Assembly: GCA_950295325.1 (NCBI GenBank)
Contig: OX485805.1
Span: 58,936,283-59,000,282, forward strand
From: Polytrichum commune
Lineage: Eukaryota > Streptophyta > Polytrichopsida > Polytrichales > Polytrichaceae
Reading direction: 5' to 3'
DNA: 64,000 nt
A program made the position numbers and the translations under genes. Below the pieces are notes generated by a model. That model was not told the origin of the DNA and did not search any database. It worked only from the letters and a program-made list of their open reading frames with translations. This document shows, piece by piece, positions 50,217 to 63,372 of the stretch. Numbering within the stretch: position 1 is the first letter of the stretch; every line of letters starts with the position of its first letter.

Positions 50217-50254
<38 letters not shown>

Positions 50255-53200
50255 TTGCCAACCAATGTTCATATTCAAATAAGAGTGTACATGCTTGTGA
50301 CAAATCTTCAATATAAAAGAAACATTGGAGGGATAGAAAGAAACTAAGAATAAATTTGGGTAGGTGTTTGTTAACATCGGTGCAAGGTTTGGTCAAATCA
50401 TGATCATTGGAACTAAATTAGTGTACGTGTATTAGGGTTTAGAATAGAGCGACCATACCCTGGCATTTGTTAGGTAATTTCAGTGTTGAACTACATGTTT
50501 TAGTGCTTTTAAATGAAGCCCCAAAAATATATACACAATCTCAAAATAAATTACATCAGTGAACACGGGGAGGTCACTTCATTATAAAGTTGAACAACCG
50601 CGTGCGAACACTTTACATGTAAATAATCCTCCTTTTTACAGAAAGCATCACCAAAATGGGTCAAACTTTTATCATTTTTTCATAAGTAGATATACACGGT
50701 ACTTATTACATAGTAAAAAATGATAACTAAATTTGATGATTTGTTTTTTTTATAAAACATACCGTTTCTTACTGGAATGACGCAAAATTGAACTAAAGGA
50801 AATTACTAAAAAATGACGTTGATTAAAAAGTTCAAAAAATATATACAAAAGATACTATCAATGGTTATGTATATGTAGAAAAAATATCATAAATTTTAAA
50901 ATTATCTATGGCATGTAATATAGGGGTAGCAAACTTTGTTCGCACGTGGTGTTCAACTTGACAATGGAGTGACCTCCCCGTGTTAGTGAATTTGGTAGGG
51001 AGAAGAGGTGGAGATAAATTATTCAAAGAAGAAGGGAGGAAGGATGAGAGAGAGAGGGTTCATTCTATCTATATGTTAATATCTAGACCACTTGTACCAA
51101 AGCTACACTAAATATGATATTTAGTATCACTTCTTATTTGTATTTAGACAATGTTATATCATTTTACTATTGACATGGCTATCTACCAAGTGAAGTTGTT
51201 AATTTTTTTTAATGTCCAAACAACAAATTTAGTATTTAGTGGTAATCTATGATACATATACAATAAATAAACGTAGCCCTGTGTAATTCCAAATAGTCAA
51301 TGACACTAAATACCATTTTTATTCTAGTCTTTTGATGGTGTGATGTATTCAAATATTATTCTTCACATGTTATTGAAGTCATTATCCTCTTATGCTAATG
51401 AGTTTGTGATCCATGAAATGGACAGGTTGGGTCCATTTGAGTGCATTTTAGTGTGTGAGGTTTGGAAACAACAATTTCCGCTGGGTTTGCTACTCAAGGC
51501 TTACATTGTTGATATTCGAGTAAGCTTTCATGTGTTCACGTTAGATAAAGAAGATGGACACCAATTGCCTGGGCGAGGTACCATTTTGGAGCGAATCGAC
51601 GAGCAAAAGACTAGAGAACGGCTCCCACGACGCTCAACAAGTGATGGACGAAGGTATGAAACGCCGACACTTGATCCACCCGATGTCCCATGCTTGGACT
51701 TTGGACGACGAAGTGCGGTGGGGAGGGTGCACTCGCTCAAGCTTGTGATCCGAAACCACTCACCTATTACAGCCAATGTGCGGCTCCGTGTCATGAACCA
51801 CGTGAGTGAACCCAACATGTCTTTGATCCGTGAGGAGCTATGGATGTTGGCAGCACTCACAGGGCACCTCTCCACACTAAACCCAAACCGACGTGATCCG
51901 TTTCAATCAGCCATGAGTGAGAAAACAAGTCGCGTCCACCCTTTGCTTGGTCGGGAGGATGAATATCACTTTCGGTTTTTTTCGAGTGCCGGGAAGTCCA
52001 TGTTGTGGCGCAAGATTGAAGGGACCATGCACCAAAATATGATTAAAGATGGCCGAAGCGTTGCATTTTTGTTATACCCATACCCGGCAGGTGTGCTCAA
52101 GGCATGGGCAGAATGGTCATGTGAGATTGTATGCTTTAGTACGCTTCCCGGCATTTACTCCGACACAATTGTTTGCAATGTACAAATGCTAAATCTTGAA
52201 ATTACACCATTTATTGGAATTAACATAGGTTCTTATCCAAAGATTATTGGTGCAAAAAAGTTTTATGATGAATGCTATTTCTTATCAATGGAGTTCTCAT
52301 AGGTTCTAGCATGAGCAACCTATTATGAATATCTTAATATATTTTCTTAAAAAAGAAATTAAATTCCCAATAATAATTTATAGCACCTCATAATCATAAT
52401 AATATTGCATAATGAATTCGAACAATGTTGTTTAGAGTAAGGGCAAGGAAACTAAATATTGTATACATGTGTTCAATAGCTAAAAACCTAATTTTAAGAT
52501 CCCAAATTGTTGTAGGTTCATACACAAACCCACTTGGAGAGGGTATCAAATATCTTAACAATCACAAAGTGATCCAAGTTTCCTTAAGAATATATGCAAT
52601 TATGACACATATTCACCTTCATGTGTTAATTTGTAGGTTGAGCAAAAGTTTACACATTATGTATATTATTATTGAAAAAAAAATGTATAAAGACCATTTC
52701 ATTTTCAAATATATACATGTGTACAAACCTATAATATTTCAGTTTTACATTGGAGGAAATTAAGGCCATGTTTAGGATTTTGGCATTAAAAATTTGAAAT
52801 TAAATGAAAAAAAAACTCATCAAAGTGGAATTTAAGTTTGAAATGATTTTTTGTTGGAGATGAGATTGCTTGATTTGATATCCAAGTCATCATCTTATCT
52901 AGGATCAATGTCAATAAAAAATAGAGCAAGTTGTACGAGAAAGCCATCATTTTTTTTTCAAAACCCTAAACCCTAAAAATATGATGGCTTTCACATAGAA
53001 CTTGCTATATTTTTCTAATTAAGTTGTTTGATTTTGTTAAAAACACCCTAAAAGAGAATGGTTTGAACAATTATTTACGTGTTTTGACCCAAAATATGTT
53101 GGAATTTTTTTTGGGATTAAGATAATTTGAAGAGATCGGTTTGTGGATAAGTTTTCAAACATCTCTTTTATCAAAGAAATTATGTAGTTTAAGTTGGCTC

Positions 53201-56200
53201 CCATGTCATTGGCTAGATTGGACGTCTTTCTCCATTCTACTTTCCAGTGGAGATTGAATTGGTGGGCAATCCACTCATCTCAAGAATTAATTACCTTGAG
53301 CCACGAGGTCTTCAAGACATTAAAGACGCCCCGGAGCTTGTTTTGACATGGAACACAATGCCGGCGGGCAACCCAGTGGCGCGGAAAGCATTTTGGGTGT
53401 ATAATTCATCTCCATTCCATATTAGTGTGGAATGGGAGGTAATGGAGGCAAAGCCGAATGCAGAGGGTGCCCTTTTCACCATGTCTTTTGAGGTTGAGGA
53501 AGGTCGCCCTGTGATCCATGCCATGTTAGTGCCTGAGCGACAAGGCGAAGACTGGTGTGTACGCGTACGTCCCACCCATCAATTTCTCCCTATGCATGTA
53601 TGTTTGTAGTCACATATTAAATTTAGTATGGAGCTTACAAATTCTCAAATCTTGCACTATTTTATAAAATATAATATACTTCCTTGATTTTATTAGAAGC
53701 GTTTTTTGAAATTACTAATTATCAATTGTGTTATTAACGTAGACATTAGGAATTGAGTGTTTTATTGATATAAAGTATCCAACCCCAAGGTCGACAACAT
53801 GCATTACTTCCCTCCTTAGTGGCAAAAATGTCCATTAATAACATTGTTTCTTTGCACTTTTTAAACAAATTTGAGCCATATCCAATAAGTTTGGAATGTT
53901 GTCATTTATTAAATCAAGAAAAAGCAAAGCTCCCAATTTCTTTGTTACATTTGAGCATAGAAGGTCACTGCAATGTTGTGAGAGTTTATAATATGCATGT
54001 AGGGCCACACATGAGGGCTTCATCTTGTCATACATGGATCAATGCCATCACAATATATAAAATCTAAGCTATAGTAGAATAATTGTAGATCCAAATAAAA
54101 TCCTTAGATATAATATCATGAAGTTCATACTAAATCCAAGAGGCAATCTATTTGTTGCGTACTTGCTATTGGGTGCAAGCATGGTAAAATGAACCAAAAA
54201 AATGCTCCAGTATTTCAAACCATAATTGTTTTGGTCACACACCTAAAAGTAGTAGCAAAATGTTGTTTAAATTGAATTTTTTTCATGGTGACTTTTATTT
54301 TTGTATTAAGTACTCAAATATATAATACCAAGATAAGATCTTCAAATTTATTTTACTAAGAATAATGCTCAAAAGCAAATGGCTACATTTGGTTTTAAAC
54401 ATAAATTCCATGGCCTTAATTATTTTGAACTTGATTTTTTTTTCATATTCCTTGAATTCATTATACACTTGAGGTTATCATCAAATATTTTGTAGAAAAT
54501 CATCAATTCAATGTGATTTTATCATATTTTGATAATTTCTTGTTTGATATCACCACTTGCACACCTGCTTGCACATTCTTCTAAAATATGTAGACATTTT
54601 TTTAGATTATGTTTGTCAACATAAATTGCTTAGCTTTGTAGATCAATTATTTTTTAAAGTTTATGATTATTTTTATCACAAAATTCAAAGTTAATATATG
54701 TGCAAGGATCAAGAGCTATCCACATTACTGTGCTTGCACCCCATCAGTGTGCCAAGTGATTAGACTATCATGCAAAATTTTGATGCGCAAGTGAGTCTAA
54801 GCCAATTGCGGAGCTAGTCCATATATGATGGAATTGATGTAGGGTTTAGGGTTTAATGTCTTAGATGTGGACATTGTTCATTGTGCAGGTTTGTTTACAA
54901 GAGCATTTGGGTATTGATTATCAAGACAATGTGCATGTTGTCTTTAAGGATTATTTGGATTCAATGATAGAGCCTACACCTTTCCGCGTTGTTCCAAAGA
55001 AACAGGTTATCTTAGTCATATGTTAGTAGTTATCAATCTCTTGTTAGAATAGTATGTATAAAATTAATTAAATATTAACAATAATAACAACATTGTCATT
55101 TATGCATTTAAGTTTATGCTATTGAAAGATGTTCAAATTTATGACCACTCACATCATTATTATGAAAGACTGAAATTACGAAACACAATTTTGTATAGTA
55201 ATGATAAAATATTATAAACTTTTATAAGTCCACAACATGGCTTTCACGACACTTGGTACATGTGATGTTATTGAATGTAGGTGATACTTGGAAGAAAAAG
55301 CTCTCAATTTGCAGTAACATTCCAATCCTTAGAAGCCACCACATTCAAGGCAACATTGGTAGGAAAAACACGCATTTTTGATGGCCAATTCTCGCGTCGT
55401 CTAGCACCCCCAAAATTTGAGTTTGATAGCACTCTTGAGCCAATTGACAAACAATATGTCTACCGGCGGCCTTCCACAAAACATATTTGTGAACATGTCG
55501 TGACATTTTTTTCAAACCGCACATCGCAATTCCAATCATTGTTGGTCCACAAGACGTCATTGGAGGGTCACATGCATCTTGAGCAACTTGAGCAAGCCAA
55601 GGTGAGCAAGAAGGGCGGCCCGTGGGCTGACTTTGGTCGGAGACGATCCAAAGTTCACCGGTTGGAGCATGACTCTGACACCTCGGACGAGGAAGAGTTG
55701 GTTGCAAAGGAACTTCTCACTGAAGAAGCGGGTTACGCGATGTCCACCATTGACATACCCGATGCTCTCATAGTCGACGCATTCACTCCCAATGCCGAAA
55801 TTGATCTCATCCAACCATTGCGTGTCACGCTTGTCTCTCGCCTTCTTGTGCCCAAGTAAGCCAACCACCAAGTGCCCAAGATACTCTACTCCACTACAAT
55901 GTGGATTCTACTAGTGTTAAACTCATATTATTTTATTTGACACCAATGCTTTAATGGTATCATGCATATGGTGTGGATAAGATTTCATTTTGAAGCTATT
56001 AGGTTAACCATATAAACACACTTGAAGTTTCTCAAGTGGGGTAGGGTATGATATTGGATGGACTTGATTCCGACCCAATATATGTAATGTTGTGGTATTG
56101 CCTTTTTGTTTTAAATTTAAAAAATTTACAAAGCAAAAATATGGCTCACTAAAAACTTACAAAGTATAAAATGATGAAAGCGTTTTTGGTGGATCTTTAT

Positions 56201-59200
56201 ATATATATGTCCTTCACAATCCACTAATCTTGTAAGTGTCCCTAGTAGTGGTCTTGACATGGTTTTTGGCGTCATGAAGACCCTAGTGGTGTGATCCCAC
56301 TTGTATAATACCCTAGTGGTAAGAGACTAGGAACTCATGGTACATTCTCTTGATATCCATCGAGAACCTATACACCAACCCAACATTAGAATATAAAGCT
56401 TTAGGTTCAACGAGGTTAAAACATTTATAGAAGTTTCATTGGACCATATAATGGATGTGATATACATCAAATTATGAAAAATAACTTTTATAGTAAATTA
56501 TAAAGGCCCCAATGTATGCACCCTGGCAATTCATAGAATTAAGATTTGCATTATCCTAAGCATGATATCTACATAGTTTGTAAAAACGCATTGTATGACA
56601 TCTATTACTTCCAACCATAACACAATCAATATTCATGTTTTACACCCAAGTGGGTTGCTATAGTTACACACTTTACGGTAAATTATGTAAACCACACTAT
56701 ATCCAAAGAAATCAACATTAAAAACCATTGGGAATAAAAGTATAGGTGCATAATGTGTCACAATATATATAACATCGAAGGCCTACATTGTATGTCATGG
56801 TTTCAATTGAATGATAAATAGTGTGCATTTGAGAGACTTCCAACAATTTAAGTGAAATTTAATTCATACCTATCCTACTTGAATGGTTTTGAAAATCATA
56901 TTAAATTACTTATTTTATTTCCAAAAATATAATTCAACGATATTGAAATAATCATTTTCCTTTCTTCTTTGCAAAATTTAATTGTCTAAAAAGAGAATAT
57001 ATGTGAATTTTGGATGTATGGGGAGATTGATACATAAATAATTCCCACATTACTTTCATGTGTGATGGTGTTATTGTGGACCACCCTATAATGCATCAAA
57101 GGTTAAGTCACACTATAAGTATGCCCACAATTAGCAATGTACCATACACATCGTACCTAAGTGCCCCTTGCCTGCTCCCCAAAGTAATCACAAAATTGAG
57201 CAAGGATTGATTTATGATGGTGGAGAATGTATTATTGAAAAGAATTACTCTCCAAAAGGTGGTAATATGTCTATCTAACAATCCACCCATCTATCTTAAA
57301 AGTACTTCTAAATATAACCTCTTTCTTAGTTTGGGATAACAAGATGAACATGAAATCAAGAAATTTGTTGAAAGAAAATGCAAGAAAATGAATTCTCACA
57401 TAGTTTTTGCTCCTTTTTTTTTTGTTAATTCTAAGATTGAACAAAAGGAATTGGATAAGTGTATAGTAAAATGTTGACATTGTGAGAGCAAATTCCGAGA
57501 AAAATAACGTAATTCTCAATTATTTGTCACGTTTTGTTAAACCCAAAAATATATAATTTGGGAGTGTCAGTAATCCAAAGGCTAATTTGAGGGTTGCACT
57601 TCCCAGCACGTAGCAACAAATCTTCAAAACGCTTGCAATGTTATGACCGTGTGTATTGACACAACATTATTTTTCTCATGTTCAGGTTGTATTGCAATGT
57701 GGATGACACCTTGAAGTTTGAGCTATTTGGAAGTCTCCCTACGGAAGCTAGATTTGACACGAGGACGTTGTTTCTCACAAACACTTACCTCGATCGCATC
57801 CTCTTCTCGGTGGTGGTGCCTCCGCCGTTCTACACCTTTGTGGCACGCCATGGAATCATCGAGCCCACGGTCCATGGGGAGGCCGTGCAACGGCTGTCGG
57901 TCTTGAAAGATCCCGTACGAGAGGCGGAAGCCGAGCACTACCGGCTCCCCCGAGAGTGGAGTTTGCAGCTCGTCCTCCGCTTCTGCCCCTTCGTCAACGA
58001 AGGCGATTGGTATCCCATGGATGAGGTCATAGAACGCGACCTCCTTATCACCTTCCAAGACACACACGAACAAGTACGCCCGCCTCTCCCATGCATTTCC
58101 CACTCATTCGTTTCCCCTCCGCTTGCTTCAAGGTCAGTCGACACAACCCATCCTACGATTTGATTTTGTGTTGGACTTGAATTGTGCAACGTTTGTTCGT
58201 AGCATACTTAATCGTGTGTAAGAAGCTTCTCTTATTCTTCTACCTCCAAGAGTAGAGCTTGCAGAATAGAGGTCCTTGAGTATATCCATGACTGACTGTG
58301 CTCACTCAAGTGGCAAAGCTCGAATACTTCAATGCCTCGTCGTAGCATACCTTCGGACACACCACCTTCTTTCATCGACCAAGGTTCAATTGAAGAGATG
58401 GTCCCCGATAGAATTGCTCTTTGGGTAACCGGACACCTGAGAATTACCGTAGGCTGATAGTAATAAATCAAAATAATTAAACCTGATTTTGTAGAAAATT
58501 ATTGGGCTAGATGGCCTAAATGGAAGGAGGGAAGGGAATTTTTTTTTTAAAAATGATCATGAAAATGCCTAAAATTTAAGAGAGTAGATGCGTTGGAACA
58601 ACCTCTACAAAATAGGAGCGCAAAACCACAAGAAAAATTTAATCATAATAATAATAATAATAATTCACAACCCTAGTTAGCACGCTAGGACGGCTTAACC
58701 TGAACCCTCAAGGCTAACAATGTGTGCTTAGTTGCCATAGATGAATGAAAAATAAGTTACAGGTACATGGATTTGTATGTAGGATATGAATACGTGCCTA
58801 AATAAATAAGTATGCATATACATATTTGCTTAAGTTTTCATAAATGTTTTACAGACCACCTAAGCCTTTTACTTGAAATTAATTAATTATTGGGTTAAAT
58901 TTGCTCAACCTGCTACCAACCTATAGTATCCCATTTGCATTGGACGTGCATGTGCTACTTCAGAGTGTAATGTAAGTAGGTTGCATCAACCAATACAAAT
59001 ATTCCAATTGGACCCAAGTCATCTATATCAAAGAATATCCAAGTTTTAACATCAAGGACCACATCTTAGAATGTGTTGCACATATTGTTTTATCAACAAT
59101 GTCACTAACAAGCATGTTTTTGTTTTTGAATCTTTGCAATAAATTGCTTAAAATGAAAGAAAATTTTGACTTAAACTAGGAGAAATCGTTTCACGAGCAC

Positions 59201-60984
59201 ACTTACATATGGTAGATTTCAATTGACATGATATTACTTGTCTAACTTCAAGGCCATGTATTGTGAGAGATGATTCTTTAACTACTATTTGGAAGAAGAG
59301 CAAGCAAAAAGCTAGGTATGAGACTAATAATGCATACACACATGTTGCAGGTGATTTGTTTGCACGCAAACTTATATTTTCCGGAAGTGACGCTGCAAAC
59401 CGAAACATTATGGTTTGGGTCTGTGGTGTGTCCAGATTGTGTGCAAACTATGGATTTTAGTATCTCCAATACTAGTTTTGTTCCTCTCGAATGGCGGATT
59501 GTTACTGAGGATAGCCACCTCAACATGGTCGATTGTGCAAAGTTAAATGGATTTGTGGATTGGGTAAAATCTGTCATCATCTATTTACCCTTCACAAACA
59601 ATCATTCAAAATTATTGATTATATGCACCTTTTATAGACTTAGACGTTGGTGTGTTATCTTCATCATATCATTTCACCATTATCTTTGGAAGGAAATGTG
59701 TTCTTAAAATTAGTATTCTTGAATCAATAAATCTTTTGAGTGTCACATTACATTTCTACTCAGAATAATAACGTGACCTTGATAATGATAATATGTGTGT
59801 ATGGATATTAGATATTACCAATAGTAGTAACCAATTGAATAATCACTTAATGAGAGGTCATTTTATAGATAGATGAATATATACAATGTAAATATAACGT
59901 GCATTTCACTAAACATATATGTTCATAAATATTGTGATCTAAGTATTTAATGCGTGATACTCAAGCATGCATCTAGATAATATTAATGCAATATCTTGTG
60001 ATAAGTGTATGTCACACTGCATCTATGAGATATTGTAGTGGTACATATACAAAAGACCTTGCACATAAACATCTCAACATGAATGAATTTAAGAAAGATT
60101 CTTGATTTAGATTCACAATAGAGTCTATGAAATGATTCGAGTTTTGCAACTATTTGTGAATTGTGTGTGCAGAGCCATTTGAAGGATTTAAATAAGGTAT
60201 GGCCAGTAATTTGGAAGGCAACTCCAGAGAGTGGACGATTGCCTGGGCGGGAGGGCTACATGAACATGGCTCATAAACAAATTGTGACAATTGTGTTCTC
60301 TCCACATGAACCAATCACTTACAAGCAAAATGTGTGGATCGAGGTTTATCGAGGTAGAGGTTGCAGGTTAGTAGAAGTCATTGGCAATGTTACAGCATTT
60401 ATTGTCGTTGGTGTGATCCATATTAATTATGTATGTGCAAAATTTTGAGTAATTTGTAAATAATTGAAGTATAACAAATATGAGTATCCACTCAACTACG
60501 AATGCATTGATTATCATAGTGATATCAAAAAATAGCCTATCTTATATAAAATATTATATCATAAAATATTACCATACTGAAAAGCATTTAAATAAATATT
60601 TTACATTGATATCAACAATAAAATTATTTTATTTTATTCTTATCATGTTGACAAAAAATTTACACCAATTCTCAATGAGATTAATATTAGTATGCTCAAC
60701 TAGGCATGCCATGCAACATCAATATTCAACCCACATCAAACAAAAGTGTGTAGTGTTTGTTGGGTTTCATGAATATAAAAGTCTTTTGTTTGATGGAAAA
60801 TTGTTTTCTTCTTTGAGAGGTGGACAATTTGTAACATACATAATCATTGTAATTTGATCACCCATTATGCAGATTAGCACTTGAGGGAGAGGGCATTGAA
60901 AATGCACCCCAACCACCGGGCCTTGACCTTACTCCAGAGCCACGGAGGGACTCTAAGCGCAAATCAAGTATGAAGAAAAAGTGA
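40160..60984 (+). CDS. DLEC1: DLEC1/FAP81-like cilium protein with repeated MSP/ASH domains
   Basis: Twenty exons join in compatible phases to 6261 nt (2086 aa): 40160-40303, 41148-41465, 41875-41922, 42281-42484, 43740-43994, 44148-44231, 44639-44762, 45433-45499, 46008-46528, 46873-47897, 48448-48822, 49867-50210, 51426-52228, 53248-53597, 54889-55005, 55281-55855, 57686-58073, 59351-59563, 60173-60366 and 60873-60984. The family sits on the axonemal central apparatus of motile cilia. Landmarks shared in order with human DLEC1 (from memory) are RMMRRINFLNNPR, GKVYVAHLHVVNKSP leading into RFIKPKTNEF, LDLGICLTDH, NLTIYNRCEIHVRYYW, CLDFG with LVIRNHSPITANV, VGNPLIS, and YNSSPFHISVEWE. Several MSP/ASH-type beta domains follow an N-terminal charged region. 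The C-terminus is basic (KRKSSMKKK). The 16-codon third exon is the least certain. Human DLEC1 is somewhat shorter, about 1750 aa. Confidence 0.88.
44034..44074 (+). repeat. CT microsatellite just inside a DLEC1-like intron
   Basis: About twenty CT units start 40 bp after the donor at 43995. Confidence 0.95.
45878..45905 (-). repeat. Telomere-type repeat in a DLEC1-like intron
   Basis: Three full CCCTAAA units plus partial units lie about 100 bp upstream of the exon at 46008. Shorter runs lie near 42741, 52961 and 54840 in other introns of the same gene. Confidence 0.85.
50218..50250 (+). repeat. CT microsatellite at a DLEC1-like 5' splice site
   Basis: About sixteen CT units begin 8 bp after the exon end at 50210, directly following the donor GTTGGTG. 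Confidence 0.95.
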
Positions 60985-63372
60985 TTGTGCCCCCACCCCA
61001 AAAAAAGACCTAAAAAAACAAAAGGCAACTAGATTTGTCACACCAATGTGGTTATGATGTGATATTAGGATAATTTGTCTTAACATTGATGAGGGACTCA
61101 CACAAGTCAACGCAAGGAAGTTGTTGAAAAATGAGTTACATGGTGGTCTGAGCCCATGACAAGCTTATGTATGGATTTCAAAATACAATTGGATGTTGAA
61201 ATCTTTTGTAACCAATTATATGAGGTAAGATAGTAGAGGTTTTGATCAATAGATTGAAAAATGTGGCAAATGTGAGTGGAATGATGGTGGATGTAGATTA
61301 ACTAATTTAAGAAGCAACTGTACTCCACAAGAATGAGGAAATAGATTTGCGCACTTGTTTATGTAATTCAAACAACAAAGTTTTTTCTGTACTTGGAAGT
61401 TACTCAACACCAATTTTCGATGTCACCTTTTTCATTTGGCTCCAGCAAAATGACCCTTCAATAAACATATAACTTATAAGTGTTTTGAAACAAAAAAATC
61501 AACTTATGTTTGTGAATGAGGTGTTCAAGTTTGCAATGAAATGAGATATTTGTTTGTCAATGGAGGAACCATCATTTTCAATTTGGATGCCATTTTGGTA
61601 TTAATCAGATGTCGGGGTACGATGAGGCATGTGAAGATAAATACAATAAATACCTAATACAAGACATGTGACTCACATTCCCCAACATACCATGATCCAT
61701 AACTTGGTTATCAACAGTGGTCTTTCATAAGCTACTGTAGTTGGCCATGGGAGTGCATGCCAATGGTATTACTCAAAAAGAGGTCAATGATCCATATGAA
61801 GATAGTATCTCAATCTTCAATGCTTCATGGGTGCATGTGTAGGCAGAGGGATTGAAAACCCACATCATTTCCATCCCAAAGTCCATTTTGCTTGTTGACC
61901 ATAATGGCTCATGGGTTTCCACATGAGGTGTATTGCTTGTCCGTTCAATAGCTCAAAAAAAATTTGTGCAAATGGCCTTCAAAGGGAGACGGGGATGAGG
62001 AGAATGAGACATTTAGCACAAGACAATGCCAATTATCCATGAGCCTCAATAACATTTGGATTTATGTCTGTGTATGCTACCTCTGAACCTCACCATGACA
62101 ACCATTAAGGGATTTATTTTCCAGCTTGTGTTTGCCGAGACTTTTAATACCATGTTTTAAATGTTTCTTTCCAAAGAGCAGTTTTCGGGAATATGTTGAC
62201 ATATATGTCAATTTCTATAAAAAATTGCAATGATAACTGCAAAGGGAATGTCAATAGCAGTTGGTCATTTGGGGTATCCAATACCTTAATCGCCCAAAAC
62301 AATAGGGAATTTTTTGGCTATCAGCATTTGATGGATCCACACCATCTGCTCAGGATACTAGCTATACTATGTTTGTTGGATTCTCTATGCTGCAAGATAA
62401 CTTGTGGGCCACTCCACACAAAATGTACATAAAAAAAACACAGAAGTAAGGCCAGAAAATTTTTAACAGATATAGAGAATAAAATAATCAGCAGACTTGT
62501 GTCTGTCAGGTATGTTTTTCATAATTATGAAGTTGGTGGAAAACATTGCTCTCAGTTCTTGAGGGTACATATCCAGCTTCCTTGTTTCTTTAGTGCAATG
62601 TTGCACTCTAAATCGTTTTTAATATCCTAAAAAATTAAGTTGCAACACCTATCTGCAAAAGCTTCGGCGCCTGGAATATATCTCAAGTCACCAGGTCCAG
62701 GTCCAGGTCCAGGTCCAGGTTTACAAAATAACTACAATAAGTAGTGTACCAGTATAATAAGAATTTATTGACCTCATGATTCTCTTGATTAAATGATTGG
62801 GCCAAAGCTTTCAAATTCCACAATCTTCAAACTTACCAGCTGGGGTGATCTCGAAAGAATGAAGTTCCTGAGGTAACCTCCGCATACATACAACTGGTCC
62901 GCTTCGGATAGCCATAAGGTGCCAGAAAAACCTGCATAGATAATTCTGAATAGATACCACATGAGTAGCTCAATTTTATGGCATGTGTTTACAAAAAATT
63001 GCAACATGAATCTCAACTTTAGGGAGATCTGAAAACTTGTTGGAGTTGTTGCCTCAGATTGCAGGTAGCTCTGACTCGAGAAGCTCATCCTGCTGACTTC
63101 CATGTTTGCATGGGAGGATTTTATGAGAAAATGGGCAAATTTGTTTGTAGTGATGCAACCAACAGTCTGGTTCCATCAAGAAGTTGATGTGAAGCTCAGT
63201 CACTGAGCTCAGAGATCACCAAACGCCCACATTATATAACTATCATTCTTGAATTTAGAATCGTTTGTTGGAGAGTTCCGCCCAGTTGGAAGCTTTTAGA
63301 TCACCAAATGGCCACATCGCATTAATTTCATTCTTGAATTTAGTAGCCTTTGCTGGAGGGCAGCACCGAGCA
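60985..63372. other. Spacer between the DLEC1-like and DUF616 genes
   Basis: No gene is recognised. The first part is the likely 3' UTR of the DLEC1-like gene; the last part (about 62500-63372) is probably the 3' UTR of the minus-strand DUF616 gene. A short CCAGGT hexamer array lies at 62692-62721. Confidence 0.4.
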
